From the NCBI RefSeq assembly GCF_902712875.1, contig NZ_LR743509.1:4044001-4108000 (forward strand): a DNA stretch of 64,000 bases, written 5' to 3'. This document shows, one piece after another, positions 28,418 to 37,912 of the stretch. The notes below the pieces were generated by a model. That model was not told the origin of the DNA. It saw only the letters and a list, made by a program, of their open reading frames with translations, and made no database searches. Each line of letters opens with the position of its first letter. The stretch's first letter is position 1. The position numbers and the translations under genes are program-made. The stretch is from Hyphomicrobium sp. ghe19 (GTDB lineage: Bacteria > Pseudomonadota > Alphaproteobacteria > Rhizobiales > Hyphomicrobiaceae).

Positions 28418-29394
28418 CGGGCGTCGAAATCATCAGTTATGGACATTACGCGCCGGAGCGCATCGTATCCAATCGGGAAATCGAGGCGCGCCTTGGTCTC
28501 GAGGCGGGTTGGATCAAGCGGCGTACCGGCATCGAGGAACGCCGATATGCGGCGGATGGCGAAGCGCTTTCGGACATTGCGGTGAAGGCCGGCGACATGG
28601 CGCTGGCACGAGCTGGGCTTTCGCGCGACGACGTTGGTTTGCTGCTGCTCGCGACATCGACACCGGACCATTTGCTGCCGCCGTCGTCGCCGCTCGTTGC
28701 GCATCGTCTTGGATTGGCGAACGCCGGTGGGATCGACATGGCGGGGGCTTGCGCAGGTTTCATCTATGCGCTGACGTTGGCGGACAGTTTTGTCAGAACG
28801 CAGGGGATGCCGGTTCTCGTCATCGCAGCCAACATTCTCTCTCGCCGTATCAACGAAGTGGATCGCGCAAGCTGTGTGCTCTTCGCGGACGCCGCAGGCG
28901 CCGTTTTACTGGCGCCGTCCGCGCGGGCGGAGGCCGGCATTCAAGGCGCGCATCTGGCGGCCAAGGGCGAGCACTACGATCTGATCACGATACCTGGCGG
29001 CGGCAGCCGCAAGCCATTTTCAAAAATCCGCGACCCGCAGGACGTGCTGATGGTCATGAACGACGGCAAAGCCGTCTACGCGGCGGCCGTCGATATGATG
29101 ACGGAGTGTGCGGAAAAGGCGTTGGCAAAGGCCGGGATGTCCACGGGCCAAGTCGATCATCTCATCCCGCATCAGGCCAATGAGCGGATGATGAATACCT
29201 TGGCGCATCAGCTTGCCGTTCCGCCCGAGCGCCTCAGATCTACGATCGAGAATTTCGGTAACAGCTCGGCTGCGACGATCCCGTTCACGTTGTCGGCCAC
29301 AGCGGCTGATCGGCCGTACGCGGCGGGCGAGACCATACTGATGACGGCGGCGGGCGCCGGATTAACCGGCGGCGCCGCAGTCTTCAGATTGTAA
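28414..29394 (+). CDS. bioZ: KAS III-like pimeloyl-ACP precursor synthase BioZ
   Basis: 326 residues, FabH fold. The Cys-His-Asn triad is intact: Cys in DMAGACAGFIYAL, His in LIPHQANERM and Asn in ENFGNSSAATIP. The GTG start overlaps the bioA stop (GTGA), so it is the fifth gene of the bio operon. In Brucella and Agrobacterium the gene at this place (bioZ) makes a pimeloyl-ACP precursor from glutaryl-CoA and malonyl-ACP and replaces the BioC-BioH route. Its position, not its sequence alone, separates it from housekeeping FabH. Confidence 0.9.
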   Translation: MTGVEIISYGHYAPERIVSNREIEARLGLEAGWIKRRTGIEERRYAADGEALSDIAVKAGDMALARAGLSRDDVGLLLLATSTPDHLLPPSSPLVAHRLGLANAGGIDMAGACAGFIYALTLADSFVRTQGMPVLVIAANILSRRINEVDRASCVLFADAAGAVLLAPSARAEAGIQGAHLAAKGEHYDLITIPGGGSRKPFSKIRDPQDVLMVMNDGKAVYAAAVDMMTECAEKALAKAGMSTGQVDHLIPHQANERMMNTLAHQLAVPPERLRSTIENFGNSSAATIPFTLSATAADRPYAAGETILMTAAGAGLTGGAAVFRL

Positions 29395-29412
29395 TTCCGA
29401 TACTCGCTGCCG

Positions 29413-29991
29413 TTACTGACGGATGCCCTCGACGTTGAGCATGAGTTCGACTGTCTTCGATGCGGGGCCAAGATCGCGGTTGATGCCGAAATCGGCGAGC
29501 GTCAACTCCGTCGTTCCCGCGAAGCCATCGCGATAGCCGCCCCATGGGTCTTTGCCGCCACCGAGACGCTCGGCATCGATCGTGATTTCTTTCGTCACGC
29601 CATGCAGCGTAAGATTGCCGGTGATCTTTGCCTTATCGGGTCCCGACGCCTTGACGCTCGTGCTCTCGAATGTCGCCGTCGGGAACTTGTCGGTGTCGAG
29701 CAGATCGGCGGCGCGCAGATGCTTGTCGCGTTCTGCATGATTGGTATCGATGCTCGTCGTATCGATTTCGACTTTCACTTTCGAAGCGTCGGGGTTCTTG
29801 TCGTCGAAGGTGAAGTTGCCGGAGAACTTATCGAAGCGGCCGGTCAGCCAGCTGAAGCCAAGATGCTTGATGCGGAAGGTGATCGACGCGTGGGCGTTCT
29901 TGGTGTCGATGACGTAGTCGGCCGCCGACGCAGGGAGCGCCAGCAGCGAAACGGTCATCGATGCCGCAAGAGCCGCTATTCTGAAGTTCAT
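29413..29991 (-). CDS. YceI family periplasmic lipid-binding-like protein
   Basis: 192 residues. The signal peptide ends near PASAADY. The mature part is the YceI lipocalin-like barrel: [48 protein letters not shown] and [11 protein letters not shown]. Such proteins bind isoprenoid or amphiphilic molecules such as polyprenyl chains or quinones. Its start overlaps the stop of the cytochrome b561 gene (ATGA at 29988), a pairing common in proteobacteria. It ends 18 bp from the convergent bioZ. Confidence 0.94.
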   Translation of the reverse strand: MNFRIAALAASMTVSLLALPASAADYVIDTKNAHASITFRIKHLGFSWLTGRFDKFSGNFTFDDKNPDASKVKVEIDTTSIDTNHAERDKHLRAADLLDTDKFPTATFESTSVKASGPDKAKITGNLTLHGVTKEITIDAERLGGGKDPWGGYRDGFAGTTELTLADFGINRDLGPASKTVELMLNVEGIRQ

Positions 29992-30572
29992 TGACGATTT
30001 TCCTTTTCTTGGACGAGTGATTCAATTGGCGGCGGGCCCGACCACATGCGCGTCAGGACCGGGCTTTTGTCGAGGTAATGATGCTTCAAAGCGGCGGCAG
30101 CATGAAGGACGGCGAGGGCGATCGTCGCGTAGCTGAGAATTCTGTGAACGTAGCCGGCGCGACTTTCGAGCCCGTGCATTTGGAAGATCGACGGAACTGA
30201 AAACCAACCGAAGACGCTGATCGGCTCTCCGCCCGCGGTCGATATCAGGTAGCCGCTCGCCATCAGCGCGAACAGCAGAATATAAAATCCCCAATGGACG
30301 ACGTAGGATGCCTTTTGTTCGAGAGGCGAGAGATCGCGGTCGGACGGCTTGACGTTCGCCGCTCGCCAGAGCCAGCGAACGAGGAGCGCAAACAAAAGAA
30401 GCATCCCGACGCTACGATGAATATCCGGCGCGGAATTATAGTACGGGCTGTAGTAGTCGAGGCGTACCATCCAGAGGCCGAGTGCGAACATGGCGGTGAT
30501 CGCAATCGCCATGAGCCAGTGGAAGAGACGCGAGACGACCCCGTAGCCCTCCGATGTATCGCGAATAAGCAT
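29988..30572 (-). CDS. Cytochrome b561 (YodB/CybB type)
   Basis: 194 residues with four membrane helices and candidate heme histidines in [28 protein letters not shown] and [20 protein letters not shown]. It is a diheme quinone-oxidising membrane protein, possibly a quinol:superoxide oxidoreductase like E. coli CybB. It is translationally coupled to the downstream yceI-like gene, so the pair may act on quinones or polyprenoids. Confidence 0.93.
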   Translation of the reverse strand: MLIRDTSEGYGVVSRLFHWLMAIAITAMFALGLWMVRLDYYSPYYNSAPDIHRSVGMLLLFALLVRWLWRAANVKPSDRDLSPLEQKASYVVHWGFYILLFALMASGYLISTAGGEPISVFGWFSVPSIFQMHGLESRAGYVHRILSYATIALAVLHAAAALKHHYLDKSPVLTRMWSGPPPIESLVQEKENRQ

Positions 30573-30688
30573 CGTAGCACCAGCTTGCGCAAAGGCGCGA
30601 CGTCTCTCGACGCCCCCCTAATGCGAGACAAATGCGAGCGATGTGCGGCCCCTTCAAGAGGGCACAAAAAGGTAACTATCCGTGACGT

Positions 30689-31594
30689 TTAGCGACCGCT
30701 TAGCGCGTCAGCTGGCGCGCCCGCGATCATATTGACGTCGACGCCGACACTGACGGAATGCTCGCCGCCGCCGCGCAGCACGCCGCTGATCGGGCTCACG
30801 TCATCGTAGTCGCGGCCGTAAGCCACCGTCACGTGTTCGTCACGAACGATGATGCCGTTGGTCGGATCGAAATCCACCCAGCCGTATTCCGGCGACCAGA
30901 CCGAAATCCAGGCGTGCGTCGCGTCCGCGCCTTGCAGCTTCGGACGTCCCGGCGGTGGCCTCGTGTGAAGATAACCGCTAACGTAGCGGGCGGGAATACG
31001 AAGCGCACGAAAGCACGCCAAGGCAGCGTGCGCGAAATCCTGGCAGACGCCGCGTTTCGTCTGGAAGACTTGCGTCAACGGGGTCGAGACATCGGTTGCA
31101 TGCGGATCAAATGTGAAATCGTTATACATCCGCATCACGAAATCCATCGCCGCATCGAGGACGGGCCGTCCCGGCGCGAACGACGGCGCGGCATAGTCTG
31201 CGAACTCCAGCGTCGGCAGCGTGATGCGCGAGGCGCAGCGGTACATCAGGACGTGGACATCGCGCTCGCCGGCGGATTTCAGCAAGCAATCATCGAGATG
31301 ATCCCACGGCGTCGTTGATGTGAGATCTACGGGCGGCGGCGTCCGCTTCTCGACCGTGCTGCGCGCCAGCAGCACAAGCTCTTTGTGTTGCGACTCCATA
31401 TCGAGAATGATGTCGATGTTTCCGAATGCGTCTGTCCCGTCCTGCCGCGACGTCGGCACCGGCTCGACGGTCAGGCTGTGATGGCGGACGATCTGCCCCG
31501 GCAGCGAGCGCGGCGTCATGTGCACGATATGCAGCGACTGCACGACCATCGAGCGATAGCGGTAGTGAGTCTTATGCGTGATATCGAAGATCAT
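30689..31594 (-). CDS. Transglutaminase-like protein (small member of the ATP-grasp/alpha-E cluster)
   Basis: 301 residues. The N-terminal part (MIFDITHKTHYRYRSMVVQS) is the Bact_transglu_N beta domain. The catalytic core has Cys in TKRGVCQDFAHAALAC, His in DATHAWISVW and Asp in WVDFDPTNG. Such domains are cysteine amidases or proteases rather than true cross-linkers. Its start overlaps the stop of the ATP-grasp/alpha-E gene (ATGA at 31591), so their synthesis is coupled. Confidence 0.93.
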   Translation of the reverse strand: MIFDITHKTHYRYRSMVVQSLHIVHMTPRSLPGQIVRHHSLTVEPVPTSRQDGTDAFGNIDIILDMESQHKELVLLARSTVEKRTPPPVDLTSTTPWDHLDDCLLKSAGERDVHVLMYRCASRITLPTLEFADYAAPSFAPGRPVLDAAMDFVMRMYNDFTFDPHATDVSTPLTQVFQTKRGVCQDFAHAALACFRALRIPARYVSGYLHTRPPPGRPKLQGADATHAWISVWSPEYGWVDFDPTNGIIVRDEHVTVAYGRDYDDVSPISGVLRGGGEHSVSVGVDVNMIAGAPADALSGR

Positions 31595-34158
31595 AGCGAG
31601 GGTTCTACCCTCGTGTGGGTCCGATGGGGCGCTTCGTCCATGACGTTGAAGTAGTGCCGCGTTATTTCGTTGGAAAGCTCCGGCAGCATTTCCAGTTGAT
31701 CCAGCAGGAGGCGTTCGAGCACCGTGCCGCTTTCTTCCTTCGCCATCGCCTCGACGTCGGCCCTGCGGATCGACGTCAGCAGCGCGAGAATGAGCCGACG
31801 ATCTTCCGGCAGTCCCGTGCCCTGGTGCGTATCGGGAAGCCCTTCCAGATGCCGGGCGATTGCCGAGAGCTGATAGGCAAGGCTTCGCGGGTTTGCTTCG
31901 TCGAGCAGAAGGAGGTCGAGCACAAGCGCCAGCATCGGGTCGAGCCTGTAGCGGGAGCGATAGGTAATGAAGCTGTCGGCAAGTTCGAGCAATAGCAACA
32001 AGCTGCTCTGCGTCTCTTCCGGATCAGGCAACGGAATGAACAGCGTGAGAATCGCTTCGCTGAGATTTTGCGCGCGCTCGATGCGCCGCCCCATGTCGAG
32101 GAATGCCCAGCCAGAGTTCCGCGTCATGTTCTCATGCATGAAGCCGTTGAAGGCGGCGATCGCGGCGAGCCCCTCATCCAACACATCGAGGACTTCGAGC
32201 GGCTGCGCCGAGTTCAGCGCTTCTCTCCAGCGGTTTCCGGAGCGGAATTTGCTCAGCGTCTGCCAAGCTTCGAGCGACAGACGATCCCGTACGAGATGGG
32301 CGACGCGATAGAGCCCGTCGAGTGTGCGCTCCAGAGTGCGCGAGCCGATGCCGCCCGTTATGAGGCTTTCGCACAGCCGCTCGATTTCGGCATCGGGCGG
32401 CGTCTCCCGGCTGCCGGTGACGAGACCCAGATCCTTGCCAAGAAGAACTTCGAGGCATTTGTGCGCGGCGCGGCGGCCGGTATCGGGGCCGCCATCTTCC
32501 TCGATCCGCCGAAGGGCGCCGCGAAGCACCCGCATCGTCCAATCGGCGCGCTCGCTGTAGCGGCCAAGCCAGAACAAGTCGTCGGCGACGCGGCTCTGGA
32601 TGACGCGCTGCGAACGCTCGATGCGTGTCGTTGCCAGCGTCGGCCGCCAAAGGCTGACATGCGGCGCGAGTTCGCTTTCCGACAGAACCCAGACGTCGCG
32701 TGTGCGGCCGTCCGGAGCGCTGAGCGCCACGGCGCGGCCGGGATCGATGCTCATTGCGAGCCCTCCCGGCATGACCTGATAGCCGCTCTCTGTTCTGCAA
32801 ACGAAGAGGCGGACGGCAAAGGGCTTCGGCACGAGTCCGTCGCGACCGAGGATCGGCGCAGAGCTGAATTCGACTTTCTCCTCAGCTACGAGCGTTGCGC
32901 CATGAAGAGCAATTTCGCGCTTCATTTTCTCGCGTTCGGGCGCGGAAAGTCCGCGGGCTTCCCAGCCGAGCGCGGCCTGGCCCGGCCGCCCTGTGCCCTC
33001 CTGCGCCTTGCGGATGATGAACTTGTCCGGCCGCGCGAAAAGTTCGCGGCGCGCGTCGGGATCACCAAGCCAGCGGCGCGGTGCATCCGCGAGTTCGAGA
33101 TCCTCTCCCAGAACGTGACGAGCAAGTTCCGGCAAATAAGGTCCGAGGCCGCGATTTTGGGCGAGTGCCGTTCCTATGGCGTTGACGACTATGCGCGGCG
33201 ACTTCCGGCAGACGCGGAGCAGGCCGGAGGGACCGATAAAGCCCGTCGGATCGAGTTCGAGCGGATCGCTCGATTTGCCATCGATGCAGCGCACCAGGAG
33301 GTCGATCTCTCTCAAGCCTTCGAGCGTCTTCAGATAGACCTGCTCGTTTCGCGTCTTGAGATCGTGACCTTCGATGAGCAAGTAGCCAAGATAGCGCGCG
33401 AGATAGGCGTGCGAGAAATAGTCTTCGTGATGCGGGCCCGGCGTCATCAGCGCGATACGCGCATTGTCGCGGCCGCTGTGGAGCGTCAGCGTCGACTGCA
33501 GTTCCCGGAAATAGGGCGCCAAGCGGCGCGCGTTGCAGTCTTTGAAGAGATCACCGGTGATGTGCGTGTGCACGACGCGGTTTGCCAAAGCAAAGCCGAT
33601 GCCCGCCAGCGTCTCGGTGTGATTGTCGATGATATGCCATTTGCCGTCTTCGCCGCGGGCGATGTCGGCGGCGTAAAACATCAGGCCGCCCGCATTCGGC
33701 AAGATGCCATTAGCCGGTGCGAGATAAGCGGCGTCGGAAAAGATCAACTCGGCAGGCACCCGTCCTTCGCGCAGAAGTTTTTGCTCGCCATAGACATCAT
33801 TCAACAGCGCATCAAAGAGCCTCGCACGCTGAATGAGCGCCGATTCCAAGCCTTGCCATTCGCCTGCCGAAATGACGACGGGCAAGAGGTCGAGCGTCCA
33901 TCGTTGCGGTGTGGTGTGCGGATCGGCGAAGATATCGTAGGCGATGCCCGTTTCACGCACGCGAGACGCGAGACGACCATACCGCGCTTGCCGTTCGGTT
34001 TCGGGTAGCTCGGCCAATCCTTCGAGCAGCGGTCGCCAATGCGCGCGGACCGCTCCGGACGCATCCAGCAGCTCATCGAATCCCGATATCTCCTTGCGCC
34101 GGTAGGCGTTCAAGAGATCGGAAACCGGCTGCTCGTTCATTGCCGCTGCTGTCGTCAT
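31591..34158 (-). CDS. Circularly permuted type 2 ATP-grasp / alpha-E fusion protein
   Basis: About 855 residues from the ATG at 34158 (TTG 34200 and ATG 34140 are other options). Residues about 1-480 are the circularly permuted ATP-grasp domain (DUF404/DUF407): DPHTTPQRWTLDLLPV, YAADIARGEDGKWHIIDNH, MTPGPHHEDYFSHAYLARYLG and KFIIRKAQEGTGRPG. Residues about 540-850 are the all-helical alpha-E domain (DUF403): DLFWLGRYSERADWTMRVLR, NGFMHENMTRNSGWAFLDMG. In many bacteria these are two genes; here they are fused. ATP-grasp enzymes of this class are predicted peptide or amide ligases; the substrate is unknown. It sits between two transglutaminase genes. Confidence 0.92.
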   Translation of the reverse strand: MTTAAAMNEQPVSDLLNAYRRKEISGFDELLDASGAVRAHWRPLLEGLAELPETERQARYGRLASRVRETGIAYDIFADPHTTPQRWTLDLLPVVISAGEWQGLESALIQRARLFDALLNDVYGEQKLLREGRVPAELIFSDAAYLAPANGILPNAGGLMFYAADIARGEDGKWHIIDNHTETLAGIGFALANRVVHTHITGDLFKDCNARRLAPYFRELQSTLTLHSGRDNARIALMTPGPHHEDYFSHAYLARYLGYLLIEGHDLKTRNEQVYLKTLEGLREIDLLVRCIDGKSSDPLELDPTGFIGPSGLLRVCRKSPRIVVNAIGTALAQNRGLGPYLPELARHVLGEDLELADAPRRWLGDPDARRELFARPDKFIIRKAQEGTGRPGQAALGWEARGLSAPEREKMKREIALHGATLVAEEKVEFSSAPILGRDGLVPKPFAVRLFVCRTESGYQVMPGGLAMSIDPGRAVALSAPDGRTRDVWVLSESELAPHVSLWRPTLATTRIERSQRVIQSRVADDLFWLGRYSERADWTMRVLRGALRRIEEDGGPDTGRRAAHKCLEVLLGKDLGLVTGSRETPPDAEIERLCESLITGGIGSRTLERTLDGLYRVAHLVRDRLSLEAWQTLSKFRSGNRWREALNSAQPLEVLDVLDEGLAAIAAFNGFMHENMTRNSGWAFLDMGRRIERAQNLSEAILTLFIPLPDPEETQSSLLLLLELADSFITYRSRYRLDPMLALVLDLLLLDEANPRSLAYQLSAIARHLEGLPDTHQGTGLPEDRRLILALLTSIRRADVEAMAKEESGTVLERLLLDQLEMLPELSNEITRHYFNVMDEAPHRTHTRVEPSL

Positions 34159-34284
34159 TCCGACCAGTCCACGCCGCGACGTTCCCCCCACATCAATCAA
34201 AGCACTATCGTGCGACGGGGCGCGGTCCGCAAGCGACGGCGCCAGGCGAGGGAAAGTGAATCCGCTCTCCGCACAGCTTGCCTT

Positions 34285-37200
34285 TCAAACCGGACCGCGG
34301 CGGAGGTCCAGTGTGCATGGATAATCCGGGTTAACGCTCTCGGGTTTGATAGACATCGGCCCGGCCGTATGGCCTTCCGCGTCGAAACGCGCAAGCCGGC
34401 GGCCTTCAGCTTCGTAGGCATTGATCGGGAACACCTCGAAATTGCGGCCGCCCGGATGCGCAACGTGATATCGGCAACCCGCAATCGATCGCCCGCTCCA
34501 CGTATCAACAATATCGAAGGTCAGCGGCACGTGCGCGCCGATCGTCGGATGCAAAGCGGACGGGGGCCACCAAGCACGATAGCGAACACCGGCGACGGCT
34601 TCGCCCCAGCTTCCGGTGGGCGCCAACGGAAGAGGTCGACCGTTGCAGGTTACGACGAAGCGATCGCCTGTCTGACCTTTGACCTTTGCTTCGACACGCT
34701 CCAGCGAAGAATCAACGTAGCGCGCGGTGCCGCCCGCGACGCTCTCTTCTCCGAGCACATGCCAGGGCTCGAGCGCCTGACGCAATTCGAGCGTGAGGTT
34801 CGATGCCGACACGGTGCCGTAGAGCGGGAATCGGAATTCGAGGTGCGGGCGGAACCATTCGAGCTCCACCGGCAGGTTCGCCGCCTTGAGGTCGGCGATG
34901 ATCGTCGCAAAGTCGGACCAAAGGTAATGCGGCAGCATAAATCGGTCGTGCAGCGCCGTGCCCCAGCGCACCAGCTTCTGGCGGTATGGCTTTTCCCAGA
35001 ACATGACAATCAGCGTACGCAGCAGCAGTTGCTGAGCGAGACTCATACGGGCGTGCGGCGGCATCTCGAACGAGCGGAACTCGACAAGTCCGAGCCTGCC
35101 TGTCGCGCTGTCCGGCGAATAGAGCTTATCGATGCAGATCTCGGCACGATGCGTATTGCCCGAGACATCGATCAGCAGGTTGCGGAAGAGCCGATCGACC
35201 AGCCAGGGCGGGATGTGCCCAACTCCTGGATCCGGCACTTGCGAAAGAGCGATTTCGAGTTCGTAGAGCGCTTCGTGGCGGCCCTCGTCGGCGCGCGGTG
35301 CTTGGCTCGTCGGCCCAATGAACATGCCGGAGAAGAAATAGGAAAGCGCCGGATGATTTTGCCAATAGGCAATGACGGAGGCCAATAGATCCGGGCGGCG
35401 CAAGAAGGGGCTATCGGCCGGTTCCATGCCGCCGACCACGATGTGGTTGCCGCCGCCGGTTCCGGTGTGACGGCCATCGAGCATGAACTTTTCGGCGGAG
35501 AGGCGCGTATCGTGCGCTTCCTCGTAGAGCGCCGTCGTTATCGCGACTGTGCTCTCCCAGCTTGCAGAGGGATGAATGTTGACTTCGATGACGCCGGGAT
35601 CGGGCGTCACTTTGATCACATTGAGGCGCGCATCCGACGGCGGATTGTAGCCTTCGACCTGAACCGGAACGCCGGTATCTTTCGCCGCTTCCTCGATCGC
35701 CGCGACGAGGGCCGCGTAGTCTTCCGCGTCGGTCAGCGGCGGCATGAACACGCAAATGGCATTGCCGCGCGGTTCGACGGTCAACGCGGTTCTGACGGAA
35801 CCTGCAATGTCCGGCGTGATCTCGATGGGCATCTTCGGCTTCGCAGCCTCAAGCGTCACGACGCGGCGTTCCTGCAGGAGCACGGAACGCTCGGGCAGCG
35901 GCCGGGATTGGCTCATCGGATCGCGCGGGATGACGTTCGATTGCTCGGTTGGCTCGAGCACGGGGAACGATTGCAAAGGAAGGCGGAAGCCTGCCGGAGA
36001 ATCACCCGGTACGAGGAAGAGATGCTCGCGCCGAAGAGCCCAGCGCTCGGTTACCCATCGACGGCCGCGGTCCGCTGTCTGCCAAGCTTGTATCGGGAGA
36101 ACGTAGCTTGCAACCTGGCCCAGTCCACGATCGAAAACGCGCGCGATCCGTTCGCGCTCGGCGGGGTCGTCCAGCTTGTTGGCGTCGGCCGTGACGTTGA
36201 TCGGCAGCTTGCGTTCGACCAGCAGGAAGTGCGCCGGATCTTCATAAGCCGGAATAGCGCTATCGACCGGCAGGCCGAGCTTCGCACACAGGCCGCGCAT
36301 CAGATTGTCGGCGTCTTCGATCATCGCGGGGCGTGCGACGCTCTCGCTGACGATGAGATCCTGGTTTTCCCAGAGCGGCAGGCCGTCGCCGCGCCAGTAC
36401 AGCGCGAACGCCCAGCGCGGGAGTTGCTCGCCCGGATACCATTTGCCTTGGCCGTAGTGGAGCAGTCCACCCGGCGCGAAGCGGCGTTGCAGCCGGCGGA
36501 TCAGTTCATCGGCGTAACGGCGCTTGGTCGGTCCGACGGCCGCCGTGTTCCATTCGGCGGCTTCCATATCGTCGGCGGCGACAAAGGTCGGCTCGCCACC
36601 CATGCTGAGGCGCACGTCGCCCTTGACGAGCCGATCGTCGATCGCGTTGCCGGTCGCGACGATGGTTTTCCACGTTTCGTCATCATAAGGCTTAGTTACG
36701 CGCGGCGTCTCGCGAATGCGCGTGACGGCCATTTTGAAGTCGAATGAGACTTCCGCCTTCGTGTGACTGCCGCTGATGGGCGCGGCGCTGACGGGATGAG
36801 GCGTTGCGGCGAGCGGAATATGACCTTCACCGGCCAATAGACCGGACGTCGCGTCGAGGCCGATCCATCCGGCGCCCGGAATATAGACCTCCGTCCAGGC
36901 GTGGAGATCGGTGAAGTCCGTGTCGGCGCCGGCGGGGCCGTCGTGCGGTTTCACATCCGGCTTCAGCTGAATGAGGTAGCCCGATACGAAACGCGCCGCG
37001 AGGCCGACATTGCGAAGGATCTGCGTCAGAAGCCACGCGCTGTCGCGGCAGGAGCCCGAACCGTTCGCGAGCGTTTCTTCGGGCGTTTGAACACCCGGCT
37101 CCATGCGGATGAGATAGCTGACATCGCCCTGCACCATGCGATTGAGATCGCAGATGAAGTCGATCGTCGTCTGCGATTTGGGAACGATCTTCTTGAGATA

Positions 37201-37587
37201 GCGCTCGAGATTGGGGCCGAGAGGCGCCGCAACGAGGTAGGGCGCGAGTTCTTTCTTGAGGACGTCGTCGTAAACGAACGGCCAAGCCTGGGCTTTCTCC
37301 TCGATGAAGAAGTCGAACGGATTGATCACCGCCATGTCGGCAACGAGATCGACGGTGACGGAGAATTCCGTGGTCTCTTCGGGGATGACGACGCGGGCGA
37401 GGAAGTTGCCGAACGGGTCCTGCTGCCAGTTCAGGAAGTGCGATTTCGGCGTGATGGTGAGCGAATAGCTCAGGATGGGTGTCCGGCAATGCGGGGCGGG
37501 GCGAAGCCTGATCACCTGTGGCGCCATGCTTACCCGTCGATCGTAGCGGTAACTCGTTTGATGGGTCAGCGCGACGTGAAGGACCAT
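34285..37587 (-). CDS. Large transglutaminase-like protein with DUF2126 domain
   Basis: 1100 residues. Residues 1-290 form a transglutaminase N-domain and papain-like core: ALTHQTSYRYDRRV, catalytic Cys in ANGSGSCRDSAWLLTQ, His in FTDLHAWTEVYI and Asp in WIGLDATSGL. Residues about 300-1100 are DUF2126, with GGEPTFVAADDMEAAEWNTAA, RPFAPGG-like and GGGNHIVVGG stretches. DUF2126 resembles the glutamate-cysteine ligase/glutamine synthetase-like amidoligase fold in the published comparative analysis of amidoligases, so the protein may both cut and make amide bonds. First gene of the minus-strand cluster; 126 bp separate it from the ATP-grasp gene. Confidence 0.92.
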   Translation of the reverse strand: MVLHVALTHQTSYRYDRRVSMAPQVIRLRPAPHCRTPILSYSLTITPKSHFLNWQQDPFGNFLARVVIPEETTEFSVTVDLVADMAVINPFDFFIEEKAQAWPFVYDDVLKKELAPYLVAAPLGPNLERYLKKIVPKSQTTIDFICDLNRMVQGDVSYLIRMEPGVQTPEETLANGSGSCRDSAWLLTQILRNVGLAARFVSGYLIQLKPDVKPHDGPAGADTDFTDLHAWTEVYIPGAGWIGLDATSGLLAGEGHIPLAATPHPVSAAPISGSHTKAEVSFDFKMAVTRIRETPRVTKPYDDETWKTIVATGNAIDDRLVKGDVRLSMGGEPTFVAADDMEAAEWNTAAVGPTKRRYADELIRRLQRRFAPGGLLHYGQGKWYPGEQLPRWAFALYWRGDGLPLWENQDLIVSESVARPAMIEDADNLMRGLCAKLGLPVDSAIPAYEDPAHFLLVERKLPINVTADANKLDDPAERERIARVFDRGLGQVASYVLPIQAWQTADRGRRWVTERWALRREHLFLVPGDSPAGFRLPLQSFPVLEPTEQSNVIPRDPMSQSRPLPERSVLLQERRVVTLEAAKPKMPIEITPDIAGSVRTALTVEPRGNAICVFMPPLTDAEDYAALVAAIEEAAKDTGVPVQVEGYNPPSDARLNVIKVTPDPGVIEVNIHPSASWESTVAITTALYEEAHDTRLSAEKFMLDGRHTGTGGGNHIVVGGMEPADSPFLRRPDLLASVIAYWQNHPALSYFFSGMFIGPTSQAPRADEGRHEALYELEIALSQVPDPGVGHIPPWLVDRLFRNLLIDVSGNTHRAEICIDKLYSPDSATGRLGLVEFRSFEMPPHARMSLAQQLLLRTLIVMFWEKPYRQKLVRWGTALHDRFMLPHYLWSDFATIIADLKAANLPVELEWFRPHLEFRFPLYGTVSASNLTLELRQALEPWHVLGEESVAGGTARYVDSSLERVEAKVKGQTGDRFVVTCNGRPLPLAPTGSWGEAVAGVRYRAWWPPSALHPTIGAHVPLTFDIVDTWSGRSIAGCRYHVAHPGGRNFEVFPINAYEAEGRRLARFDAEGHTAGPMSIKPESVNPDYPCTLDLRRGPV

Positions 37588-37912
37588 GAAGCAACATCAT
37601 CCCTGTTTTATCTGATCGCGGTGCCGGGCCGTCGGGAGGACGTCAGGCAACGAAATCGTCTTACCTGCGTTACCGGGCGGAAAGTTATGGTACAAGCGCG
37701 GGTTAGCCTAAAAAGTTCGCAGCGTCCCATTCTGCATTACGTTTGAGCAGAGTGCTGAAAAAATTGGACCCGAGTGCGATTTATAAGGGCATCGACGTGT
37801 TTTATCGGCAAGGCCCAATGAGCCAACAAGGAGCAGTCAGCGATTTTCGGCACCCCCCCTTCGGGGCCATTTGCGCGTTTGCCTACGGGTACCGGGGCGT
37901 TCGGTACGCAGC
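37588..37912. other. Divergent intergenic region of the transglutaminase / Zn-peptidase cluster
   Basis: 325 bp between divergent starts. It presumably holds promoters for both directions. It contains a T/A-richer stretch around 37760-37800 and a C7 run near 37853-37860, but no convincing gene, hairpin or operator. Confidence 0.55.

Noticed and set aside
32068..34008. 646-codon open frame on the plus strand
   Set aside because: It is antisense to the ATP-grasp/alpha-E gene, whose motifs are clear; its translation is Arg/Ala/Asp-rich with no domain. Long antisense frames are common in GC-rich genes.
34039..36747. Two frames of about 440 codons on the plus strand
   Set aside because: Antisense to the DUF2126 transglutaminase gene, which has complete catalytic motifs; no ribosome site or recognised domain.
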